Assembly (NCBI GenBank): GCA_025800395.1
Contig: JAOXRU010000503.1
Span: 1 to 64,000 of the forward strand
Source: Flavobacteriaceae bacterium
Lineage (GTDB): Bacteria > Bacteroidota > Bacteroidia > Flavobacteriales > Flavobacteriaceae
Length of the DNA: 64,000 nt
Direction of reading: 5' to 3'
The notes under the pieces are model-generated. The model did not search any database and was not told the origin of the DNA. It saw only the letters and a program-made list of their open reading frames with translations. Below are positions 49,568 through 59,037 of the stretch, piece after piece. The position numbers were made by a program, and so were the translations under genes. Positions within the stretch are counted from its first letter, which is position 1; every line of letters starts with the position of its first letter.

Positions 49568-50635
49568 ATGAGCGATCCCAATCCAAATATACTACCATTA
49601 TCTATTACATCCTTTATGAAGTCTTATATAGAGCAATACCATTCGCCCTTGGAGTCTTTGGGTTTGGAGATGGAGAATTTTCGTAGAATGCCATTTACCA
49701 AAGTGCAAGAGCATGATTATTATGATAGTTTGGACCTAGAAGAGGTGTTGTATAAAAACGATACCAAATTTTTTGGGATATTCGATTATATGGAGATCGC
49801 ATATGGGGAGCATGATACGGAGTATATTTTTCGAAAGAGAAATCCAGATATGGAAGAATTAAAAGTCTTTGTTCAGGAGGTTTTTGACTATTTGGGTCCA
49901 CCAAGAGACCGATCGGATATATTTATTTCATTTATAGATTTTGATAAGGTGTTTCATCAGCTTGCATCCCATCCACAAAAAGACGCTCCGCAGATACGCG
50001 ATTTTTGGTTTTTAAAGGATGGCGATCGTACTATAGTACTCAATATGAGTTGGGAGGAAGATCCGGTTTTTGAGATGGAAATACCTAGTTACGGGCCAGA
50101 GGTAGACTACTCACCTAGAACCAATGGCACCATATTGGATGTATTGCATTTTGATATACCAGAAGTGCTAGCGGATGCGGAGAATCTACATCCTTATTAT
50201 TCTGAGCAAGATGATTCTACGGTTATTTTTGGGATTTACTTGACCCAGCGTTTGTTTGGTTTTTTCAATAAGTTAGATATTCGTCAGGAAGGAGAGGGTA
50301 TAGATCCGGCAATGCAAACTTCCACAAAGGTTCGGTTTTTTACTCGACGGGAATACGATATTTCGAAGATTTTGGAATTTATCAATATGTTGGTGAAAAT
50401 ATATGGTTCGGATGACAACGGAAAAAAATGGGGTAATGAGGAAGATGTAGACGAATACAACCACGGATTTATGGGTGCGTATCGTACTTGGACACTCAAT
50501 CAGCATCATGGATTATACAATAGCAATATGCCTGGAGACGAGAAAGTCTATGTGGTGAGTTTTATGGCATTTGAGCCAGAGGAGGAGTTTTATTTGGAAA
50601 TTGATGACTATCAAAACGTGTTTAGATTTCAGTAG
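49568..50635 (+). CDS. Hypothetical cytoplasmic acidic protein, no recognised domain
   Basis: 355-aa ORF, no signal peptide, no known motif recognised. Confidence 0.75.
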   Translation: MSDPNPNILPLSITSFMKSYIEQYHSPLESLGLEMENFRRMPFTKVQEHDYYDSLDLEEVLYKNDTKFFGIFDYMEIAYGEHDTEYIFRKRNPDMEELKVFVQEVFDYLGPPRDRSDIFISFIDFDKVFHQLASHPQKDAPQIRDFWFLKDGDRTIVLNMSWEEDPVFEMEIPSYGPEVDYSPRTNGTILDVLHFDIPEVLADAENLHPYYSEQDDSTVIFGIYLTQRLFGFFNKLDIRQEGEGIDPAMQTSTKVRFFTRREYDISKILEFINMLVKIYGSDDNGKKWGNEEDVDEYNHGFMGAYRTWTLNQHHGLYNSNMPGDEKVYVVSFMAFEPEEEFYLEIDDYQNVFRFQ

Positions 50636-51167
50636 CTAAGCGAACCAAGATCCATTGGGTGTTTTGGTGTAGGAATTGGTGTATGTTTTCAAAACCTATA
50701 GCGAGATGTGCCTGCAAGGAGCGTTGGTTTTTTTCATCGATTTCGGTGATGATATAGCAATAGTCTTCTTGTAATTCTCGGCACATATGCTGGTATAGTT
50801 TTCGGAAAATGCCTTGTTTCCTATAAGCTTGGTTTATGCATATTTGTCCCATCACCATATAATCTTCTTTGGGGTGAAAAAGTTCTATTTGGTCAAACAT
50901 GGGTTGCAATATTTCGATTTGGTTTCGAAAATCGGGATGCATGCTCAATGCGTATGCGATGATATTATTTTGGTGTTTTGCTACAAAATGCGGACAACGC
51001 TGGTGCATTAGCTGTAGGTCTCCTAGCTGATGTTTCACGGTAACGAAGCCTTCCTTTTGTTGCGTTTTTATTTTTGATTTGTCGGGAAGATTTGTTTTTT
51101 GTAATTCGAGAATTTGTTGCAAATCTTCCTTTGTCTTTGTTCTGGTGTATGTTATAGTTGTAGCCAT
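50622..51167 (-). CDS. GNAT family N-acetyltransferase
   Basis: MGQICINQAYRKQGIFRKLYQHM acetyl-CoA binding motif A (RxQGIxxxL). Confidence 0.88.
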   Translation of the reverse strand: MATTITYTRTKTKEDLQQILELQKTNLPDKSKIKTQQKEGFVTVKHQLGDLQLMHQRCPHFVAKHQNNIIAYALSMHPDFRNQIEILQPMFDQIELFHPKEDYMVMGQICINQAYRKQGIFRKLYQHMCRELQEDYCYIITEIDEKNQRSLQAHLAIGFENIHQFLHQNTQWILVRLATEI

Positions 51168-52936
51168 GCCTGTTGTTTTGTTATCGCAGCAGGGGAGGCA
51201 TCTTTTGCTTTATGCGTTTGGTATTTTGGATTTCCTTGTATTCTTATTTTGGTTTGGAATTGTTCGCCATTTCTACGATATACTATGGGGATGTTTTCTC
51301 CAGGTTGGTATCTAAGCAGTATGGAACCAAAATTTTGGTCGTTGGACAGGCTTGCATTCCCTAGTTTTATAATTTGGTCTCCCTTGGTGATTCCAGCTTT
51401 ATACAATGCTTGGTTGGACAGCGGTGCTTGGGTTACAATATTGTTTTCTATAGTGCCGCCTACAAAAGCAATATTGGCATGTGGTTGATGAAAATCTACG
51501 CCATGTAAGGCAAAAAGGTGTTTGTAGTTGGGCATTTTGCTGTCGTAGATATAATTTTTAAAGAATTGGGTGCCAAAAGTTTTTCCTGCATAGTTTTCTA
51601 AGGTGTTTTGCAGATTTTGTAGTTTGTATGGTTTTTCTGTTTTTCCATAGCTATTCCAAAGTTCTTTCATATAGCCATCTAGGCTGAGGTTTTTTTCACG
51701 TAGCATCAGGTCTAGAGCCAATCCCAGTACGCTACCATAGGAATAATAAGAGACAAAGCTATTGTTCCAATTGGCTTGATCTATGTATACTGCTGCGTCT
51801 TTGAAAGGAGCAAGTTGGCTCATTTGTATAGGGTTTCTATATTCTAGAGATGGCGAGTTCCACACATAGTTGAGTGCTCCAGAGAGTTGGGCGATATAGC
51901 GATCGGGATCTAGTATACCGGCACGGCACAAGATAAGATTGGTGTAATAGGAAGTAAAACCTTCTGCAAACCAAAGGGCGTCGCTCATATTGGCTTTTTC
52001 AAAATCGAAAGGTTCTAAGTTTTGTGGGCGCAGGCGTTCTACATTCCAAGCGTGGAAAAACTCATGAGAAACGGTTCCGATATTTTGTTCTATGCCATTG
52101 GCGGCCAAGCTACGGGTGGTAGTGAGTATGGTGGAGTTTCGGTGTTCCATGCCATCGCCACTAGCATTAGGGGTGTAGCAGGCTAAAAATTGATAAGTAC
52201 CATAATCAAAATCTGGAAGCTCGCCGAAGACTTCTTTTTGTGCAAGAACTACTTTTTTTACTTTTTCAAAAAAAGTGTCAAAATGCGCATCACTAGCGTC
52301 AGGATCGTGTAGTACAAATTTTATTTGGTAGCTTTTACCGTTAGAAGCCACTTCAAAACTGCGTACATGATGATTGCTTAGCTCAGTAGGGCTATCCATA
52401 AAATACTGTAAATTGGGAGCATAGTAGGTAATCGTTTTCCCCTTTACTTTTGGTAATTGGGTGGCTATTTTCCAGCCCAGATCTGTTCTGGGTATAAAGC
52501 TTACTTCCATGGGATGGTTTTCTAAGCTTGGGGCGTACATAAAGGTTGCTGGCATATTGAGGTGCGCATGGGAGTTGTTTATTTGGCTATAGGTACCATC
52601 TCCTCTATTGGCAAAGAGTGCATATTTTATTTTTACTTGGCCTTTTTGGTTTTTTATTTTCCAAGAATAAGGATCTGGTCTTTCGATGCGGAGTGGTTTT
52701 CCATTTTGGTCAAAGGCTTGTACTTGGTGTACATTTTTGGCGAATTCGTGTATGGCGTATCTTCCGGGCGAACTACGGCTCATGCGTAACAAAAAATCTC
52801 CATGGGTGTTGGGGTAAAAATGGGCTTCTATATTTGCAATATGATGCACCGCTTGATCAAAGCTAATGATGTATTTGGTTTTTGGTTGCGCAAAAAGCAA
52901 ACAGGGTATAAAAAACAATATAAAAGATAAACGCAT
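51152..52936 (-). CDS. M61 family glycyl metalloaminopeptidase-like protein with PDZ domain
   Basis: VSHEFFHAWNVERLRPQNLEPFDFEKAN...LWFAEGFTSYY (HExxH plus downstream Glu); C-terminal PDZ GITKGDQIIKLGNASL. Confidence 0.93.
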   Translation of the reverse strand: MRLSFILFFIPCLLFAQPKTKYIISFDQAVHHIANIEAHFYPNTHGDFLLRMSRSSPGRYAIHEFAKNVHQVQAFDQNGKPLRIERPDPYSWKIKNQKGQVKIKYALFANRGDGTYSQINNSHAHLNMPATFMYAPSLENHPMEVSFIPRTDLGWKIATQLPKVKGKTITYYAPNLQYFMDSPTELSNHHVRSFEVASNGKSYQIKFVLHDPDASDAHFDTFFEKVKKVVLAQKEVFGELPDFDYGTYQFLACYTPNASGDGMEHRNSTILTTTRSLAANGIEQNIGTVSHEFFHAWNVERLRPQNLEPFDFEKANMSDALWFAEGFTSYYTNLILCRAGILDPDRYIAQLSGALNYVWNSPSLEYRNPIQMSQLAPFKDAAVYIDQANWNNSFVSYYSYGSVLGLALDLMLREKNLSLDGYMKELWNSYGKTEKPYKLQNLQNTLENYAGKTFGTQFFKNYIYDSKMPNYKHLFALHGVDFHQPHANIAFVGGTIENNIVTQAPLSNQALYKAGITKGDQIIKLGNASLSNDQNFGSILLRYQPGENIPIVYRRNGEQFQTKIRIQGNPKYQTHKAKDASPAAITKQQAWLQL

Positions 52937-53016
52937 ACTTTGACTTTAAGGGATTTGATCAAATATAACAATTCCCATTTAGGGAAGCCTATAAAGCAGT
53001 ATGGAAAATTGGCATA

Positions 53017-53901
53017 CTAGGGATTGCTGTTTTCCAAAGAAGTTTTTACAATTTTGTCGTTTAGGGCAATAAAAAGGTGGTTTTCGATTACCGACAAGGC
53101 AGTTGGAAGGCTGAGGTTGCTGATGAACACCTCGTGATTTTTGTTATTTGCACGCCAGTCGATTCGACATATAGTTCCTTTTTCGTTATTGCTATAATAG
53201 AGGTGATTGTTGTGTACAGCGATACTCTTTATTGGCCAAGGGGTTTTGTCGGAAAGATTGGCAACAGTATAGAGCAGTTGCGGACGTTTGTCGGTGTCTT
53301 TTAGGTCGACTTTAAATATTTTGTTGGCTTCGGTAAAGAAGAGCGTGTTGTTGGATTTGGTGATATTGGTAGGATAGTTGAGATCGGGAATAATGGGTTT
53401 GATTTGGGGTTCTTCTCTATTTTCAAAGATTAGTTTAACGATTTTACTTTTTTTGGTGGTTTCGTCTTCTAGGCCGATATATAGGGTTTTCCCTTCTGCT
53501 GCTAAGCCATAAGGGATGAGTTTTCCGGATATAATTCTAGAAAACCGATGTTTGTCTTCTATTTTTTGGTATCGAAACAAGCTGTTTTTTTCGAGAAAGG
53601 AAGTGAAATAGAGTTGTTTTTGTAGAAAAGCAAAAGAAAGTGGTGCCATGGCATCTGCTACAACGGTTTCGGGTATGGCTGGTGTGTTTTTGGTGTTGAT
53701 GCGCGAAATACCATTTAGATTGTCGAAATACAAATACTGTTGGTGTTTAACGAAAGAAAAAATATTGGTGGGAAGGCCAGATGTAACTTCAATTAATCTG
53801 GGGCTTTTATATGGTGAGTTTTTTGGGTCTTTGGCTGAAGCTAGTTGTATGCATATGAGCGCACAAAACAGCAATAGATGGCGGAAAAAATATCCTTTCA
53901 T
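53017..53901 (-). CDS. Secreted beta-propeller-like protein
   Basis: Signal peptide; repeated LYFDNLNGISRI / LYIGLEDE / LFFTEANKIFKVDL / LYYSNNEKGTICRIDW blades. Confidence 0.7.
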   Translation of the reverse strand: MKGYFFRHLLLFCALICIQLASAKDPKNSPYKSPRLIEVTSGLPTNIFSFVKHQQYLYFDNLNGISRINTKNTPAIPETVVADAMAPLSFAFLQKQLYFTSFLEKNSLFRYQKIEDKHRFSRIISGKLIPYGLAAEGKTLYIGLEDETTKKSKIVKLIFENREEPQIKPIIPDLNYPTNITKSNNTLFFTEANKIFKVDLKDTDKRPQLLYTVANLSDKTPWPIKSIAVHNNHLYYSNNEKGTICRIDWRANNKNHEVFISNLSLPTALSVIENHLFIALNDKIVKTSLENSNP

Positions 53902-54026
53902 AGTGTTCTAATTGGTTGGTCTATAAGTGCCACAATAGTTGTGCCAAATTCAGAGTTTTAAGTCGAGGACTTATACAAATTTTTCTCAAGTTAAGAAAAA
54001 TCTTTCATCAAAACAGCTTATTTGCT

Positions 54027-54172
54027 GAAAAAAGCAATGAATTGGGTGCGGTTTTAAACTAGAAATGGTATAATTCCATACGTAATAGATTTTCTAATGC
54101 GTAATTCGGGATTTGTTGAAATAGAAAGGAAAAAAGGGCTATTCATTGGGGTGATTTTAAACTAGAAATGGT
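54027..54172. repeat. Two tandem right-end modules of the TIR element (54027-54069 degenerate; about 54114-54172 well conserved)
   Basis: ggttttaaactagaaatggt and gaaatagaaaggaaaaaagggctattcattggggtgattttaaactagaaatggt. Confidence 0.6.
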
Positions 54173-54181
54173 CTTAGTCTC

Positions 54182-54385
54182 CTAAGGAACATATTCTAAA
54201 AGATCTCCTGGTTCACAATTTAAGGCTTTGCAAATGGCTTCTAGGGTAGTAAACCTAATGGCTTTTGCTCGGCCAGATTTTAAAATGGACAGGTTAGTCG
54301 TAGTAATTCCAATAATTTCTGCCAATTCTTTGCTTTTCATTTTACGTTTGGCAAGCATCACATCAAGGTTAACTATTATTGGCAT
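54182..54385 (-). CDS. Cro/CI-family (HTH_26-like) transcriptional regulator
   Basis: MLAKRKMKSKELAEIIGITTTNLSILKSGRAKAIRFTTLEAICKALNCEPGDLLEYVP. Confidence 0.92.
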   Translation of the reverse strand: MPIIVNLDVMLAKRKMKSKELAEIIGITTTNLSILKSGRAKAIRFTTLEAICKALNCEPGDLLEYVP

Positions 54386-54388
54386 AAG

Positions 54389-54895
54389 TTAAATGGTTAG
54401 AGTGCTATCTTCTTTATACATTCTTGCTTCTAAGATGTTGTTGCTCTGTATTCTAAAGAATAAACCAATAATTAATAGAAAAAAAGGAATTACCATGTTG
54501 GTGTCATAAATCAGTTCAATTTTTGTGGTTTTTTGGTATACTTGCTGGGCAAACCAAGCCAAAAAGTGGAGCAATAAAAGTAGTGCGCCAGAAACCATAA
54601 AATAAGCACCACATTTTTTTAAAATCTTTACTACCGTTAGGGTAAAAGGTCTTCTGGAAAGCATTGCCCGTCCTAATTTGCGTAAAAAGTAAAGCCCCAA
54701 AGTAAAACTAAAAAAGCAGATAACAGAACCTAGAAACAATAACCAATGAAAAGCATTCCATTGGTTTATTGGTAAATCGTACATATTGATATTTACCATA
54801 CCTAAAGGCACAATAAATACGGCGCTTAGGAGTGCAATAATTTGTAAGAAAAACAAAATATCGATTAGTGTTTTAAATAAGATTCTGGTCTTCAT
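54389..54895 (-). CDS. DUF2975-like integral membrane protein (start at MKTRILF)
   Basis: Four TM segments; 3 bp upstream of the HTH regulator, the usual DUF2975/XRE pairing. Confidence 0.85.
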   Translation of the reverse strand: MKTRILFKTLIDILFFLQIIALLSAVFIVPLGMVNINMYDLPINQWNAFHWLLFLGSVICFFSFTLGLYFLRKLGRAMLSRRPFTLTVVKILKKCGAYFMVSGALLLLLHFLAWFAQQVYQKTTKIELIYDTNMVIPFFLLIIGLFFRIQSNNILEARMYKEDSTLTI

Positions 54896-55029
54896 AAAGC
54901 AGAAATTTATGTCGTGCAATATACAATAATCATTGATAAACAACAATAAATATAAATTAAACAATAATTTTATTAGATATGATTACATTTTATTAATTCC
55001 AACAGTTAAAAACTTGATATATTTGTTTT

Positions 55030-56190
55030 ATGAAGTTTCCAAGGAAGTTATTGCAAAAATTAGAAGATCGGAAAGACAACCAATCCCTGAGAGTTTTGCA
55101 GCTTCAAGATAGCAAGGTGGATTTTGCTTCAAACGATTATTTGGGTTTTGCAAAAGATGCAGCATTATTTGATCAAGTGCATGTGGCTTTGAGGCGAGAG
55201 GGTATGTTGCATAACGGATCTGGGGGTTCTCGTTTGCTTACTGGAAACACAGAATTTGTAGAAAAGCTAGAATCGCAAATTGCCAATGTACATAAGATGG
55301 ATGCGGCTTTACTTTTCAATTCGGGTTATACGGCCAATATAGGGTTTTGTCAGGCTGTGTTTCAAAGAGGAGATGTGGTTTTGTACGATTCTTTTTGTCA
55401 TGCATCTATTAGAGACGGCATACAGTTGGGTCGAGCAAAGGCATATAAATTTGCACATAATTGTTTGGAGTCCTTAAAAGAATTATTGACTCGATTTTCG
55501 TCTCAGGCAGATACGATTTATGTGTACACCGAATCTGTTTTTTCTATGGATGGAGATCAGCCAGATTTACCAGCTATGGTGGCTTTGTGTAAAGAATTTG
55601 GAGCCTTGCTTGTAGTGGATGAGGCACACGGATTGGGGGTGAGTCCTTCTGGTAGAGGATGGGTATATGATTTGCAATTGCAAACAGATGTTTTTGCTAG
55701 CATAGTTACCTACGGTAAGGCTTTGGGTTGTCATGGTGCTGCGGTATTGGGAAGTCGTGCATTGCGTACCTATATGATTAATTTTTCCAGAAGCTTTATT
55801 TATACCACTGCTATTAGTATGCACAGTGCAATGACTATTAAACTAGCTTATGAAAAGCTATTGAGCGGATTGCAAACCAAAGTTTTATTCAAAAATATTT
55901 TGTATTTTAAGCACGAAATGGGGCAAATGGGTTTGGTTTCCTTGTTTATTCCGAGTAATTCTGCAATACAAGCTTGTGTCATTCCAGGGAATGATCGGGT
56001 GAAAGCATTGGCCTTGTATTTACACCAAAATCAGATCGATGTGCGTCCTATTTTATCTCCTACGGTTTCCGTAGGCCAAGAACGATTGCGGATTTGCTTA
56101 CATAGTTATAATAGCAAATCTGAAATACGAAAATTACAGGAAAAGATACAACTATGGCAACAAGCGTCCCCGGAAAGTACCGGTTGTTAG
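55030..56190 (+). CDS. bioF: 8-amino-7-oxononanoate synthase
   Basis: DFASNDYLGFA, GSGGSRLLTGNTEFVEKLE, VVDEAHGLGVSPSGRG, TYGKALGCHGAAVLGS. Confidence 0.92.
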   Translation: MKFPRKLLQKLEDRKDNQSLRVLQLQDSKVDFASNDYLGFAKDAALFDQVHVALRREGMLHNGSGGSRLLTGNTEFVEKLESQIANVHKMDAALLFNSGYTANIGFCQAVFQRGDVVLYDSFCHASIRDGIQLGRAKAYKFAHNCLESLKELLTRFSSQADTIYVYTESVFSMDGDQPDLPAMVALCKEFGALLVVDEAHGLGVSPSGRGWVYDLQLQTDVFASIVTYGKALGCHGAAVLGSRALRTYMINFSRSFIYTTAISMHSAMTIKLAYEKLLSGLQTKVLFKNILYFKHEMGQMGLVSLFIPSNSAIQACVIPGNDRVKALALYLHQNQIDVRPILSPTVSVGQERLRICLHSYNSKSEIRKLQEKIQLWQQASPESTGC

Positions 56191-56543
56191 ATTCTTTTGA
56201 ATATTCCACTGAAGCACAATTGGCCCGAACTAAATTGGAAGCTGAAGGCATTCCTATTCTTATGATGGACGAACGCACCATAGATTCGGACCCTTTGGTG
56301 AGTCAGGCTATAGGTGGGGTGAAGTTAAAAGTGTTTACCAAAGATTGGGAGCGCGCTATGAGAATCTACAGTGAGTTTCGAACCTATGCTACAGATCATA
56401 AAGGGCGACCTAAAATTTGTCCCAAATGCCAATCTAAAAAAGTACTTACCGCCTTACCAGATTCCAAGAATATTTGGGTACTTTTGTTCCCGTTCTTTCA
56501 GAAGACAAAATACCATTGTCAGGCGTGTAATACCATATTTTAA
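56154..56543 (+). CDS. DUF2007-domain protein with C-terminal zinc ribbon
   Basis: FEYSTEAQLARTKLEAEGIPILMMDE; CPKCQSKK...YHCQACNTIF; overlaps bioF and bioD. Confidence 0.85.
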   Translation: MATSVPGKYRLLDSFEYSTEAQLARTKLEAEGIPILMMDERTIDSDPLVSQAIGGVKLKVFTKDWERAMRIYSEFRTYATDHKGRPKICPKCQSKKVLTALPDSKNIWVLLFPFFQKTKYHCQACNTIF

Positions 56544-57175
56544 TGCAACGAATTTTTATTACGGGTATCGGTACGGAAGTTGGAAAAACAGTCGTAGCGG
56601 CAATTATTACCCAAGCTTTAAAAGCAGATTATTGGAAGCCAATTCAGGCAGGAGATCTTCATTATAGTGATACAGATAAAGTAAGAGATTGGGTGCTTCA
56701 TGAAAGCACTGTTTTCCATCCAAATGCTTTTGCTCTAAACACACCTATGAGCCCGCATGCAGCTGCTGCTATCGATGGGGTAGAGGTGAAGCTGCAAAAT
56801 ATACGGCAACCAAAAAGCGAGAATGCTTTTATGGTTGTAGAAGGAGCTGGCGGATTGTTGGTACCTATCAATGATACAGAAACTATGGCAGATATGCTTA
56901 CCCAAGAAGACAAAGTAGTTGTGGTTTCTCGGCATTATTTGGGGAGTATAAATCACAGTTTATTAAGCTTGACTTATCTCAAAGAAAAAGGATTGGATGT
57001 GGGAATTGTTTTTAATGGAGTAGCGCATCCTACCACAGAACAAGCCATACAAGACCGATTTGATTATTCGGTTATAGGCAGATTGGACGAGGAGCCTTTT
57101 GTAAATGAGAGAGTGGTAGCAGCGTATGCAGATATGTGGCAGGAAGAATTATTAAAATGGCTACAGAATAAATAG
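56543..57175 (+). CDS. bioD: Dethiobiotin synthase
   Basis: IFITGIGTEVGKTVVAAIITQAL; MVVEGAGGLLVPI. Confidence 0.95.
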   Translation: MQRIFITGIGTEVGKTVVAAIITQALKADYWKPIQAGDLHYSDTDKVRDWVLHESTVFHPNAFALNTPMSPHAAAAIDGVEVKLQNIRQPKSENAFMVVEGAGGLLVPINDTETMADMLTQEDKVVVVSRHYLGSINHSLLSLTYLKEKGLDVGIVFNGVAHPTTEQAIQDRFDYSVIGRLDEEPFVNERVVAAYADMWQEELLKWLQNK

Positions 57176-57178
57176 CGT

Positions 57179-58453
57179 ATGAATTTACAAGAGCGAGATA
57201 AAAAGCATTTGTGGCATCCGTTAACACAACATCAATTAAAACCAGATACCTTGCCTATAGCAAAAGCATCTGGGGTATGGTTGTATGATACCCAAGGAAA
57301 AAAGTACTTAGATGGTATAGCGTCTTGGTATACTTGTATGTTTGGTCATTGCAATCCGGAAATTACCGCGAAAGTGGCAGCACAAATGCAAAAATTGGAT
57401 CAGGTGGTTTTTGCAGGATTTACCCATGAACCAGCCGTGAAGTTGTCCGAAGCCTTGATGAGGATTTTGCCAAGCAATCAGCAAAAAATATTTTTCTCTG
57501 ATAATGGTTCCACTAGTGTGGATGTTGCCATAAAAATGGCCTTGCAATATTACCACAATCGAGGAGAGAAAAGGCAAGTGCTCATCGCTTTTGAAGACGG
57601 ATTTCATGGAGACACCTTTGGGGCGATGAGTGTTTCGGGTTTGTCGGTTTATAACGGGCCGTTTGAAAAATTCTTTTTAGAGGTGAAGCGAATACCAACC
57701 CCTACATCTACTAATATGGAAGCGGTGTTGCAGCAATTAGAATTTCTGTTAGAAACCAATGAAGTTGCAGCATTTGTATATGAACCTTTGGTGCAAGGAG
57801 CTGCTGCTATGCGCATGTATGCTCCACAAGCATTGGAGGCGATACTTCAAAAATGCAAATCGTATGAAGTTTTGTGTATTGCAGATGAGGTAATGACAGG
57901 ATTTGGAAAAACAGGCAAAAACTTTGCATCTGATTTTGTACAAACCAAGCCAGATATTATGTGTATGAGCAAGGCGCTTACAGCTGGTTTGTTACCTATG
58001 GCTTTGACCTCTTGTTCGGAGGAAGTTTATACAGCTTTTTTGAGTGATAGTATTGTAAAAGGGTTTTTTCATGGCCATACCTATTCCGCCAATCCTTTGG
58101 CATGCACAGCAGCTTTGGCTGGAATAGAACTATTGCAAACGCAATATATACAACAGCAAATAAGGGAAATACATCAAGGGCATTTGGCATTTGCGCAGAA
58201 AATTGGGCAACACCCAAAAGTAGCGTGTACCAGAGTAATGGGAGTGATATTTGCCTTGGATCTCCAACAAGAAATGTCTCGTTATGGCAATCTACGCGAT
58301 AAGTTATTCGATTATTTTATGTCGCAAGAAGTATTTTTGCGTCCGCTGGGAAACACCATTTATATCTTGGCTCCTTATACCATAGGAAAAGAAGAAATGC
58401 AGCAAATTTATAATAGCATTGAATCGGCTTTAGAAATTGTTTTAAACCACTAA
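57179..58453 (+). CDS. bioA: Adenosylmethionine--8-amino-7-oxononanoate transaminase
   Basis: HLWHPLTQHQL, GIASWYTCMFGHCNPEI, IADEVMTGFGKTGK, FFHGHTYSANPLACTAAL. Confidence 0.96.
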   Translation: MNLQERDKKHLWHPLTQHQLKPDTLPIAKASGVWLYDTQGKKYLDGIASWYTCMFGHCNPEITAKVAAQMQKLDQVVFAGFTHEPAVKLSEALMRILPSNQQKIFFSDNGSTSVDVAIKMALQYYHNRGEKRQVLIAFEDGFHGDTFGAMSVSGLSVYNGPFEKFFLEVKRIPTPTSTNMEAVLQQLEFLLETNEVAAFVYEPLVQGAAAMRMYAPQALEAILQKCKSYEVLCIADEVMTGFGKTGKNFASDFVQTKPDIMCMSKALTAGLLPMALTSCSEEVYTAFLSDSIVKGFFHGHTYSANPLACTAALAGIELLQTQYIQQQIREIHQGHLAFAQKIGQHPKVACTRVMGVIFALDLQQEMSRYGNLRDKLFDYFMSQEVFLRPLGNTIYILAPYTIGKEEMQQIYNSIESALEIVLNH

Positions 58454-58459
58454 AGCTAT

Positions 58460-58894
58460 TTAGCGCGCTAACTCGTTATTGCTATCGCTAAGATCAAATA
58501 TTTCGGAATCATCATCAGCAATAAGTTGTAAAATTTCATATTGCCAAACACCATCTGTTTTGGTGCCTTTAACCTCCATTCTCCCCGATCTTTTAGTTCC
58601 CTTTATAGGTACACTTAGATTAACATCACCTTCATCATTTTTAAAATTGAAACTTCCCTGAAAAATACCATTTGTTTTTAAATCGTCGCCAAAATATTCA
58701 ATAATGGCAGGATTGTCTTTTGCACGACTAAGTGCGTCATCAAAGGGAGTGCTGTTTTCAATAGCTGTGGAAATTCCGAAGATTAGGGAGCCAGCAAAAA
58801 CGATGATGATTATAATCATGGTTAGACAGCCCCCTAGCGGAACCACCCAAGGCCAATTGCGAGAAAACCAGCTTTTTTGTCTTCTTTCTTCCAT
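58460..58894 (-). CDS. Cytochrome c oxidase assembly factor Coa1/Tim21-like protein
   Basis: N-terminal TM; AIENSTPFDDALSRAKDNPAIIEYFGDDLKTNGIFQGSFNFKNDEGDVNLSVPIKGTKRSGRM. Confidence 0.78.
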   Translation of the reverse strand: MEERRQKSWFSRNWPWVVPLGGCLTMIIIIIVFAGSLIFGISTAIENSTPFDDALSRAKDNPAIIEYFGDDLKTNGIFQGSFNFKNDEGDVNLSVPIKGTKRSGRMEVKGTKTDGVWQYEILQLIADDDSEIFDLSDSNNELAR

Positions 58895-59037
58895 AGAACA
58901 TATCTTTTATCGGAAAGATATAAAAAATATGTTTATTGAGAATGTTTTTTTTAGATGAAGGAAAATAACAATATTTATGACTTAGAGGTTTTTTATCCTT
59001 CAGAAAATACGGAAATTTGCACTTTTCGAAAAAGAGA

